DNA from: Pseudoips prasinana
Lineage: Eukaryota > Arthropoda > Insecta > Lepidoptera > Nolidae
Assembly (NCBI GenBank): GCA_951640165.1
Contig: OX621236.1
Span: 25,412,948 to 25,476,947 of the forward strand
Direction: 5' to 3'
DNA length: 64,000 nucleotides
The position numbers and the translations under genes are program-made. Positions 54,166 through 64,000 of this stretch are shown here, piece by piece (the first letter of the stretch is position 1; each line of letters begins with the position of its first letter). The notes beneath the pieces are model-generated. The model worked only from the letters and a program-made list of their open reading frames with translations, ran no database searches and had not been told where the DNA came from.

Positions 54166-54261
54166 AATTGGAGTAATCGTTGGCGTAAGTGTATTATTCC
54201 GGAAAAGAAATTTAGAAAAATACAATTTACCATTTCCCGGTAATTTCTTGACAGAGTAGTA

Positions 54262-55609
54262 TATGTATAATATGCGTGTTCCGACGCGATTGTGAAATGT
54301 AATAGGGAACGGTGCAAGTACACAGTTAACATCAGACTTGAGGACTATGTATTTAGATGCCTAACCTATGTTTGTATATTAGGCCACCTTTAATGTATAT
54401 CGTGATTTAATAACTTACTGTTCTAAGTAACCAAATTGAATAGTGAGCATTAATTAAATAAACATCTTTCAATAGTCTTGGATATTTAAGAATCCAATTA
54501 GAGAACACCTTGAAAATAACTTTGCTTCATACAAAAGTTTGCCGCTCATAAATATGTCATATATACGTGTAGGAAGTGATATATTTTATGTGATCGCGTG
54601 TTTTAACCAACAGAATATATTTATCTATTATCTACATATCTATTGAAATAAATATATTTAAGGTAGAGGCGCCGCACAGTCTATAGATGCACTTGAACTA
54701 CGTAAACCATCCTTATTTTTTATGTAATAAAGTCGCTATCAAGGTCCATTGACGCGCGACGCGACCTAGCGTCAAGTATACAGACACGTGGGATGAGTGC
54801 ATAGTAGATTTATACATAAAAATAAAATCACAGTTAGTGCTATACTTTATACTTATATTTTTTTTAATAAATAAGTGATAACAATCAATAAGTAGGAAAA
54901 TAATTCACAGCACGTATAAAATTTCTTACATGTGAATATTGGGTGTTTAATATCAAACCACTCTTCACTCTCACTCTTAACATTTAAAATTTCCAATATT
55001 TCGCCAAAATATTAAACTTCAAGTTATTATCGGCATAAAGCATGAAATGGAATAATAAATTAAAAAATTGAGTGAAAATAGCAATGCAATGCAGACATTA
55101 TTATGGAGACTGACGTGATTTGTTTACATTATGATAATAATAACGTAACTTAGGTTGAACCACCATTTCGATCTCTCAAGTGACACGCGTGCCAGATGGG
55201 ACGCGAAATCACGTGTCATTTTTTCGCTGAAAAGATCGAAACGGTTTACTTAGCTAGACCTAAATTAATGATTGGAGTTACCACTTACATATATGTATGT
55301 AGTTATCATAACTATCGATACTTATTAATAAATATCCGAATTTTATTCAATCCACAGAGACTCGCGGACGCGTATGCGAATGTCTCTGGCAGGTAATTAT
55401 AAACATTTTTCAGACTTAGATTGGCATCACAAATCAAATTTAATGGTATACTAATTTATGGCAACGAAATACTTAAGTAGCTATATTAAAAAATAAATAC
55501 ATACAAACATTTAAATCCTTAAATGTAAAAAAAATACTAAAATTGTTTAAAACGTGAGCTAAGCTTCGCTTCCATTTAAAACTTCAGTGGGTCCTATATG
55601 GTGTATCAC
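54262..55609. other. No gene recognised
   Basis: AT-rich with short open frames. Confidence 0.35.
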
Positions 55610-55735
55610 CAACATCATCATATCAACCGATAGACGGAAACGAAAGATGTCCACACCTTACGCTACCCACACCCAGCGGCTTGTAGCCTCCCTCGCATGA
55701 CAACTTACGCCACCTGCTCTATTGCTTTATTAGGA
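55610..55735 (-). mobile_element. RTE-type LINE fragment, minus strand, decayed
   Basis: The plus strand shows ATCATCATATCAACCGATAG, GATGTCCACACCTTACGCTA and CCCACACCCAGCGGCTTGTA, the complement of the RTE 3' end seen at 8660-8790 (GGATG, GCGTAG, GATGTC...GATGATG). It is truncated. Confidence 0.5.
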
Positions 55736-55752
55736 TAATAGCTTATATGAAT

Positions 55753-56278
55753 GTCAGGAATAGAGATGTAAAATGACTGAATATGACTAGTAACAATTGT
55801 CATAATCCTTAAATGACCGGTCATTTACTGTCAAATTCAGTCAATTTGACCCAAATATTATTGTCTATTCTCGACTACCACCCAATTATTTATTTATTTA
55901 GGTACCCAATTTATATGAAGTTTAAATGAAGCAACGTTTTATTTTCTATTTCATGAGAGGATAAGACGACATCAAAGTCGATGCGCGAGGGGATGTGACG
56001 TTGCCATTTTGTATTAAATGCACGCATGATTAGAAATGTAAAATGATTAACACTACATAATAATACTATAAGTCATAAAAATCACTTTTTTGTTTCAATT
56101 TAGAAGTTGAAGACTTTTTATCAACGATAAAAACTTAACAGGTACTAAAATATTACTGAAATCAAATTGACTGAAAATGACCGTTTTTGACAGTTAATGA
56201 CCATTTTTAACCAATTTGACCGCAAATGACAGTCAGTCTAATACAGTCACTTTAGTAATTTTCAACACTAGTCAGGAA
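55753..56278. mobile_element. Non-autonomous hAT element, 510 bp, 8-bp target duplication
   Basis: GTCAGGAA lies at both sides (55753-55760 and 56271-56278). Element ends are TAGAGATGTAAAAT and, inverted, TAGTGTTGAAAATT, imperfect terminal repeats of hAT style. Many AATGAC/GTCATT words (for example AATGACCGGTCATTT near 55815, and several at 56170-56240) crowd the ends, as expected for transposase-binding subterminal repeats. No open frame is present. Confidence 0.85.
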
Positions 56279-58207
56279 TTAAGAACTCCCAATGGTCGAA
56301 TGGTAAAAAGTTTATACACTGGAATCATTACGCCCACTTGTCATTAATTACGAGAAAGCTTCATCTATATTGTAACCAATAAAGATTATTTGAATGCATG
56401 TTGCATTAAAAGTAATCCGCGACGTCAGTGTAATTTGCATTACTTTATTAATAATAGAAAGGTAGAGAAATAGCCCTAGTGTAACGAATACAGTCCACAA
56501 CCTAAATAATATCTTTAAGGGAACCTAGACTTTACAATGTTTTTAGTTTTCATAAAAACATTTAGGCATGGATAATTGTCGTGTAACTATACGTATCGGT
56601 GATGGAATTGGACGAATATTGAGTTTTCTACTTATATAAATTCTAACCCCTTCGTATATGTCTTACGTAAATTGGCTTGTAGTGCAAATTGGTAAACCAA
56701 ATTGTACCTCCTAGTATCAGACGGATACATCTCCCTTGTCTATTGATGAAGTGTCACATAAATAGGTGTACTTTGTCGTATTGATCTACCCAATAAACGG
56801 AACCAATATTATCTGGCTTTTAGAATTAAAAAAATATATCGGTTATCACCTGAGTCAGCTGATCTGTAGTTTCCGTGCGAGAACGCAGAAAAAAAAAAGC
56901 GTAGGTACAACCGAAATAACCTTAAAAGAACCAATTACAGCGCTATATGCCAATCGAGAGCTCAAATTTTTATCCATGTTGTACTCTGCAAACACGTAGG
57001 TAGTTACCCCAAGTCAAGACTTAAAAGTTTAATTAGTTGCTGTTTGCTACACATTTTGTACCTTTTTATCGTATCGTATGTATCAAATAAACAGTATTTG
57101 ACTATTAAGAAGCTCATCCTGACCAAAGTTTATAGAACATCAGCTTTCAAAATATGCGGAAATATATCGCTTCCGATATAAACGAGCCGAACAGCTCACG
57201 CATTAGGATTATAAAGAGACCGAAATCCGTTGTCTCTGCTCACGCTTATTGGAAATAGGCGTGAGTCTATATATTGTATAATCTTGATTGCATGTCTATA
57301 TAATGTATAGTTTGTTGAGTAGTCTGTATATTTTATGTACGATTGTATGAAGAGACCATTGATTAAAATAAAGATCCCACACTCAAGAGTAAAATATCAA
57401 AACGAAAACAAAGCGGCAACAACCAAAGATGCATTCTAAAAATCAATGGAAGCAACAAGAATCTAACTTTTTGGTGCATTCACAAGATAATGTTATTTTT
57501 GTATACAGTTCAATGGGTAGATCAATTTATGTATGCCTATCTATGTTACACTTTGCAGTTACAAAGTAAATCAGATGAGTTAAGGCTATTTCAAACACTG
57601 ATAGAAGCGCGATCAGTGATTAGTATGTACTATGTACAAAATTGGTATATGTATTACCTAATTATTGCTATTATTGCTATACAGTTTTTCTTATTATAAT
57701 CAGTTTTAGTTGGTGCCTTGTTAGAAAGCAAAAGGACTACCTACCTCACATAAAACCCAAAATATTTATGAACCAAAAAATATTAGGACCATTTTCTTTA
57801 CTTTTAAAGATAATTTGAAAAGAACAAAATAAGACCCTATTCAATCCATTTAAACTTTTAGAGAAAGCGATATATATGAATTAAAGTGTTTAACAAGTCG
57901 GTTAAAACAGAATTGATACCAGTGCGCCAATACTTAGTATAATATAATTACATTTCTTTCTTAGATTGTAGATACACAGGTCATTTTTTATTTCTGTTAA
58001 TTTAGTTTTGGTGCGTACCTAATACGGAAAATTAGCGAGAAATTAAATTTTTTTTCACGAATTATACGCTCCGAACGAGCAGTTTGATTAGTTTGACATT
58101 AAGTATATTTATTAGTCGGTGTCTTTTTCATACACAGACATAAGGCTACCATGACGAAGAAACTGACTTGGTAGAAAAAAAATCATTTCCCCTTTGGTTG
58201 TAAGTAC
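56279..58207. other. No gene recognised
   Basis: AT-rich. The short open frames at 56766 and 57490 have no recognisable domain. Confidence 0.35.
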
Positions 58208-58340
58208 TATCCTACTAATATGGATGTATGTTACTCTTTCACGCAGAAACTACCGAACAGATTTTGATCAAACTTGGGAGTAATATAGGTCACATATTCG
58301 AATAACACATAGGCTATAATTTTTAAAGTTAATGCGAGTA
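58208..58340 (+). mobile_element. Helitron 5'-end fragment
   Basis: ATCCTACTAATATGGATG, TTACTCTTTCACGCAGAAAC, TACCGAACAGATTTTGATCA and ACACATAGGCTATAATTTTT follow the order of lepidopteran Helitron 5' regions. The GC-rich hairpin and CTAG end are lost. Confidence 0.55.
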
Positions 58341-59285
58341 TTATGAAATATTTCTTGAATTATTTTGAAAACACGCAGTTTACAATCGTCAATCTTTTTA
58401 TACTTTAAACAATTGGGCACCGTAGTCTTACCCGCTTTAAACTTTATAAATTATAGCCTATGTGGTAGGTATAGATATATGAGCTATATTACTACAGTTT
58501 CGTCAACATCCTTTCGGATATATTCAGTAAAAGAGTAACACAGATCCATACATACAAATTATATAAGTAGGAAGTAGGATAGTGTGAATAATTATACCAC
58601 GATTCTAAACAATACAAGTAAACTAATTTAATATCATTCCATTTATTTCGAATGTCATTCTTACGGATAGAGTATAACCAATCCATAAACCCTTGTGTAT
58701 CAACAGTGCATCAATTGATAATCAAAATTCAATTTAGTTTTGTCTCTGATTAATTAAATTATGATGCGTAATACTGAGAGGAATAAAGCGACACCTGTTC
58801 ATCACTTATGAGCTCCGCACACGTAGTTTCGACATTAATAAGTATGTCCTGTCCTTATTATATGGGGTATAGTAAAAAGAGATGGAATGATATTTAAATT
58901 AGTTTAGCCGTGTGCATAAACTCTAGACCATGTATCTTTAAACAAGAGCGAATTAAGCTTCCATTACTTATTAAGCTTTTGAATTTGAATTACACATAAG
59001 TCACAATTGAAATTAAAATACCTTGGTTTGCTTTTTGTCTATAGACTATACTGTATTGTATTTATGGATACCTACCAATATTATAATTATTGAATCATAG
59101 AGCTAGGAATAAATAACAAAGTAAATATAGCTTACATAATAAGTAGCTGGGAGATAAATAAGGTGCTTTGGTAAACAAAATTCTAAAACTAAATTCCAGC
59201 CGAATGGACCTCATGTGGTGTATGTTCTATGTATTGCACTTTACACGAAAAACACATCAGTGGCGAAGAGTTTATATAACAATAT
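58341..59285. other. No gene recognised
   Basis: AT-rich, no supported feature. Confidence 0.35.
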
Positions 59286-59289
59286 TCCT

Positions 59290-59415
59290 GGTGCATAGTG
59301 CACGTACTTTCCTATTCCCTCGGTCTGAAAATCCGATGGGACGGCTGGCCAACAGAAACGGGGAGAGATCAGGCGCGAAATCGACAAAGCCCATCACATT
59401 AAGTAGTCACTATCC
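59290..59415 (-). mobile_element. SINE family B fragment, minus strand
   Basis: GCACGTACTTTCCTATTCC, AATCCGATGGGACGGCTGG and GGGGAGAGATCAGGCGCG follow the middle of the copy at 59985-60360. Both ends are missing. Confidence 0.5.
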
Positions 59416-59984
59416 GTCCGGCAAGCAACCACAAACATTATGTGCTGGACCCCACATGTAACAGAACGGACATAATTAATAAAGAATGTATCTGATTTTC
59501 TTTTCCATTTACCCGCGGAAACGCCGGCCTACGTTCCACTAAGGCAACGCTTTACGGTCGGCCTAATTTCTTCGTAAGGTGGGCTATAAAGTTTATGCCC
59601 CAAAATCATGTACTAAACTGTAATCACTAGCTTTCTTCCTTCGGTGCAATGCAAATATAATGAAAGCAATCTACTATATACAAATACTACATAATTAAAA
59701 CTAATAATGAGCCAGATTTTCGTAGTGCTATATCCTAAAACTATTGAAATATGAAAATTTAAATACATGATACACACTATTACATACAATCAAATGTGCC
59801 TCAAGTTAATATAGTTATAACATAATTATAGCTAGAAGATACTAGAGTAATATCAAATGAGCGTTATTAGGACAAGATACTTTCTTAAACATTCGTAATT
59901 TTATGATCCAATTGGCACAGCCCTTGTAAGGCATGTTAAAGGCTGGGTAAAACCGAATACGACATAGCAAAGCACGTAGGAAAT
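59416..59984. other. No gene recognised
   Basis: No supported feature. Confidence 0.3.
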
Positions 59985-60360
59985 GGCGGCACATGATGAT
60001 GTCCTCCCGGCCGAATTTCGACCACGGCGGCCATTCTCAATGGAGATTAGCCAATTGCGCAGGACATATTATAGTGCACGAGTGTGTGCGCAAACACAGG
60101 AGCACTTTCTATTCCATCACTCTCATGATCCGATGGGACGACTAGCGACACGACCGGAGAGATCTGGTACAGGACCGACGGCTTTACGTGCTCTCCGAGG
60201 CACGGGGGTGTAATACCGCCAACTTCCAGACTTCGGGCTGATACTGAGAAATTTCTTTTTACGGAAAAATCCCAAAATCACTTATTGGCCCGACCCGGGA
60301 TTTGAACCCAGGACCTCATTTTCAGCGGTTGAACACGCTACCGCTTTATTGGGTTCATTG
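59985..60360 (-). mobile_element. SINE family B, near full length, minus strand
   Basis: It is the reverse of 34253-34618: GATGTCCTCCCGGCCGAATT, GTGTGCGCAAACACAGGAGC, TCATGATCCGATGGGACG, CTCTCCGAGGCACGGGGGTG, GGCCCGACCCGGGATTTGAA and a head ending GAACACGCTACCGC. The head lies at the right end. Confidence 0.75.
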
Positions 60361-60487
60361 GGTTCACCCGAACCCAATGACGTAAAACGATATTGCATAC
60401 AATAATTATTACTCACAGTAATACAACATACCTAATCATTTACCGGCAACAATTCCTCTATTTGTAATATCCAATGTTCTAATCACA

Positions 60488-60548
60488 TATCATAGTAGCA
60501 GGAAAAAATATTAGACTTGGAGTCTAACATTTTTCCGGCTACTATGAT
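60488..60548. repeat. 30-bp imperfect palindrome without a spacer
   Basis: ATCATAGTAGCAGGAAAAA and TTTTTCCGGCTACTATGAT are the outer arms. The inner arms (ATATTAGACT and AGTCTAACAT) continue the symmetry with a few mismatches. Confidence 0.7.
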
Positions 60549-60784
60549 TTACTAATTCTTTTTATATTTAATATTGAGTATAAAGAGAATGGACACCTGC
60601 AGATTCCTATTTTTGTCATTATAATTCGTATTATTTCGCCGCAACCTCTATTAGTTTAGCTTTACACTAACCCCTCATTAGTTCAATCAAACTTCTGGTG
60701 CGATGTTAGTTTACTTTGAAGTAAACATCAGGTCGGCATAGTTTTTAGAACCATTAACTTCACATGATAAAAATAACACAGGAC

Positions 60785-60965
60785 ATTTATCATCATCATC
60801 AGATCAGCCAAAAGACACCCAATGCTGCACAAAGGCTTCCCCCAAAAACTTCCACAATTGTCTTGCGCTACCCGCGTCCAGCGGTTTCCCGCGACCCTCA
60901 CAAGATCATCGGTCTATCTTGTAGGCGACCCGCCCGGTTCCGGTTCGTGGTCGCTACTCGAGAAC
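60785..60965 (-). mobile_element. RTE-type LINE 3' end, minus strand
   Basis: On the minus strand the order is GAGTAGCGACCACGAACCGG, GCGGGTCGCCTACAAGATAG, ACCGATGATCTTGTGAGGG, TCGCGGGAAACCGCTGGACG, then the terminal block up to GATGATGATGATA. It matches 8608-8790 and adds a clean copy of the 3' end. Confidence 0.75.
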
Positions 60966-63900
60966 CTTTCTTTTTCTTTCTTTTTTTCAGGATATATGTA
61001 TTAAAAAAATACAGTGTATTGTAATCAAAGACTGCCTATTATTGTTTTACATAAGTTGATAGTCACATTTAATTTTATTTATTGTATTATGTAAATTAAA
61101 ACACTTGCCCAATGTGCCTTAATGGGGTTATGGTTACGTAAAATTAGAGCGCCTACGTAAGAGTTTGATCTCTTTATCTTTGCACTCCAATAACTAATAT
61201 ACTTAGTAGAAATGATGAATGCCACCAATAAAGTAAAAATTAACCATTCTTCTAGGTTGTAAGTTCTTCAGGAAAGCGAGGAACCGCTACGCTAGCATGT
61301 CCTAGTTATCCCACTAGTCCACTTACACATGGAATACTCCATGTAATATTACACTATGCCCATGTCTTTAAAGACTGCCTTGCTATGCTGCATTCAGTTT
61401 AACCGAGGCTATGGTAACCTTTTATATCTAAACTAAGATACATTATTAGTGTCACTCAACACTTTTCATTAATCGCATAAATATTTCTTATAGAAAAGTT
61501 ACAAATGCCAATTTTTATAAGCTGACATCAAACCAGAAGGCACAATCTTTTAGATTGACTTTGATTACATGTGGCACTGACTTTCTGCCTTTTTATCCAC
61601 TTTGAAAGTCTGTTAACATTATCAAAAGTGCACTTGCCACTCACAATTCCATAAAAAAGTTAAATCATATCTCCATATATTGGTATAAACATCTATGTTC
61701 ATGTTCTAGTTTTCTTTCGTCAATAGTTGCATAGTTCTTTCTCCATGTGTATACTGCCAATAATCACCATATAAAATTTATTAGAAATACCGAACAAAAT
61801 ATTCAATTGACAATGTCTAAATCATAAGAAAATAATGTGGATCTAATAATTTCTACATCTTCTACATCATTATATTACTTTCTTGGAAAAATTAAAATGC
61901 AGATGTCTTATTTTTTATTTGATATTATAGATACTACGCATTTTGCTGATATAAGGATGTAGATAATTAAGTATATCAAGATAATAAATAAAAAGTTACG
62001 CCCCATTTGCATAAATATTGACTGTAAAAATAAATAAAGAGATCATTATTAACTTTTTTTACTGGAAATATGGTTGGAAAGTGCCCTTATTACTTTCAAT
62101 AGTAAATAATATACATCAAGATAAAACCAATAAACATACTTATACAGATTAGTATAAAAATTTTATTTGGTAATTAGAAACTACTTATAATTACTCTTTA
62201 TGTAAACACTCAAACTCACATTGTATCTCATTCCTTTAACCGTTCTAATAAAATAATGATCATAAATATGGTGGATAGAAATTAGTTTACATATATAGTA
62301 TTGCATTTAAAATACAGTTTAATTGCAATATTTACATCATAATTCATGTTAATTCCGAATACTCATAGGTATTTTATAGGTCCGGTCTTCATTTGAAGAA
62401 AAGCTGTATCAGTTATTTCGTCATACTTAACACGGTATTGCCACATCTTTGGAAAAAATCTTAAATCAATTAACCTACTGGCTATGTTTCAATAAAAAAT
62501 GTTACAGGCATTCTGGTATTGTGCATCTGAGCATAATATATACATAGAAGATAGGTACTTTCTAAATATTTTTGTAAACCATTATTACTTAGAAGTAAAT
62601 GCCTTTTATTAATAAATGCAAGTTCAATCAACGCCTGAACAATTTCATGAAATATCACAAAATACATGGTAGAATTTTTTAACCACATCTAACAGCAAGG
62701 AAACATCATTTTAATATCTCTATTTGTCATACAATCGTAAAAATGTAAGTGAAGTGAACAAATGAAAAAATAATGCTGTGTACAGTCAACGGCAAAAGTA
62801 GTTGAGCAAATTCGAACATGAGGCTTTGGTTTTTGAATGATCATGGATATTGGTCGGCAGTATCATTCCATATATTTTTTACACTTTGGTAAGTGTAAAA
62901 AAAATGAAATAGAGTCTAGTGTGACGGTGAAGTATTGGATCACTTCACCGCTACAATGAACAAATGACGCAATTCAAGATAATTACTTATTATTATAATA
63001 TCCGTTTTTGAACATCTATTTTTGTCGTTGACTGTACTGTTAATAAAAAATCTGATTATACTTCTATGGAACTATTTGTGCGCCTAAGCATCACTGTATT
63101 TATTTTGAAACTATATCAGACAACAAATTCAATAAACTATATATAATTTGCTTTCTGAAGTAGATTATGAATATAATGTTTATAAGCAATACTGCGCCTG
63201 ATTCCATTCAATACTAACTAATATTAATATCATTGCATTTCTCTCTAATATAGTTCTTATGAAAAGAACAGGGCATTTTTAATAGTGGCATTTTAGTTTT
63301 GATGCTAAATACTGATTAAAAATATACGACTCGTAAGGACCTGTTGACTAATTACGTGCTCAGTGCGCATATAAGTGCGCAGTTTTAGATGATTGGCAAT
63401 TCTATGTATACCATGTATGTTTCCATACAAAATATATTACAGAGAGAGATGTAATGACATTATTACATAAATTGGCTTAGTGGTGTGAAAGATTGAGTCA
63501 CCAGCACTGTATAGTTTAAAAATAGGATGTCTCAGGTCTTCCTGTGATGTGGCATAAAAAATCCGCTTATTCTTATATTATAATCATTTTATCATCAGTT
63601 TGAATAGGCGGGTTTTTAGGTGGAAACATAAACTTAAATTGGTTTCCCATACAAATAACAAACCCATTTCAAAAGTCAAGTAAAATAATACCTAAACAAC
63701 ATATAATTAACATATAATTTTAAATCAATTACTTTCAGCTATTTTTATAAATAGCTAAGGAAACTAAAGCTTATAATGAGGCAACAATATTACTTATCGA
63801 AAATCTTGTGCAGCAAAGAAATACATCAAACTTACAAACTCTCATATGACAAATTAAAATATGGGCAATGTTGAGTACATAGTAGACAGCATGCCACAGC

Positions 63901-64000
63901 TTCCTGGAATATATAAAAAAAATATATTAGTGGGCATTCTAAAATACTTCTTCTAATAGTATCATCTAAAAAAAAATAATCCAACAATAATTCTGTAACT
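60966..64000. other. No gene recognised
   Basis: About 3 kb of AT-rich DNA. Two small hairpins occur at 62875-62899 (TTTTTACACTT with its complement) and 62930-62952 (CGGTGAAGT with its complement). I see no coding, RNA or known repeat feature. Confidence 0.4.

Larger units (their letters stand above)
48348..54261 (+). mobile_element. Second mariner, internally deleted and split by an LTR retrotransposon
   Basis: The left terminal repeat CATTCTGTCAAAAAAGAATC starts at 48350 and the right one, inverted, CTACTCTGTCAAGAAATTAC, ends at 54259; TA lies outside both. Only about 750 bp is mariner DNA: 48350-48407 and 53573-54259. In the second part the decayed transposase keeps CKKYVADRLVPKDLNFLQRL and VKVAEDMLERANSDSTLE, then jumps towards the C-terminal end. 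The LTR element entered 58 bp from the left end. Confidence 0.85.

Noticed and set aside
62482..62688. Short open frames in the last 3 kb
   Set aside because: They match chance length in AT-rich DNA and show no motif.

Overview
The window looks like repeat-dominated nuclear DNA from a moth or butterfly (Lepidoptera). It is AT-rich and has no operon structure. Almost every recognisable block belongs to an insect mobile-element class: tRNA-headed SINEs with a common 3' body, Helitron-type ends, a mariner, RTE-, R1- and CR1/L2-like LINE pieces, an LTR retrotransposon and many hairpin MITEs. I found no convincing intact host protein gene. The species call is inferred from memory of lepidopteran repeats; no database was searched.

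Layout. 0-10 kb: a CR1/L2-like reverse transcriptase tail, RTE tails, two MITEs, an inverted tRNA-like repeat, several SINEs and a 3'-end copy of an R1-clade LINE with a 13-bp target duplication. 10-17 kb: mostly blank AT-rich DNA, a hairpin MITE, an IS630-type fragment and a 2.2-kb inverted-repeat DNA transposon holding a broken transposase-like gene. 17.4-20.3 kb: a Helitron split by a 2.3-kb R1-clade LINE (13-bp target duplication) and by a SINE. 20-28 kb: SINEs, perfect hairpins, a diverged tandem duplication and a Helitron. 28-32 kb: a CR1/L2-like reverse transcriptase carrying a local inverted duplication, a 68-bp perfect palindrome, an internally deleted IS630-type transposon and a tyrosine-recombinase (Crypton-like) remnant. 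33-47 kb: SINEs, a near-complete mariner lacking its third catalytic aspartate, and three copies of a SINE whose head resembles 5S rRNA. 48.3-54.3 kb: a second mariner split by a 5.2-kb LTR retrotransposon, with near-identical LTRs, decayed gag-pol, an internal 90-bp tandem array and a strong G-over-C strand bias. 54-64 kb: a non-autonomous hAT element with an 8-bp target duplication, SINE and RTE fragments, then about 3 kb with nothing recognised.

How it fits together. Nothing here works as a pathway; the window is layered insertions. Nesting gives relative ages: Helitron before R1 LINE, and mariner before LTR element. Non-autonomous elements outnumber any that could move themselves. The most unusual signals are the 5S-rRNA-headed SINEs, the A-to-G-skewed interior of the LTR element, the inverted-repeat transposon with the SDNC/GQN gene, and the many short-loop palindromes that copy neighbouring sequence in inverted orientation.
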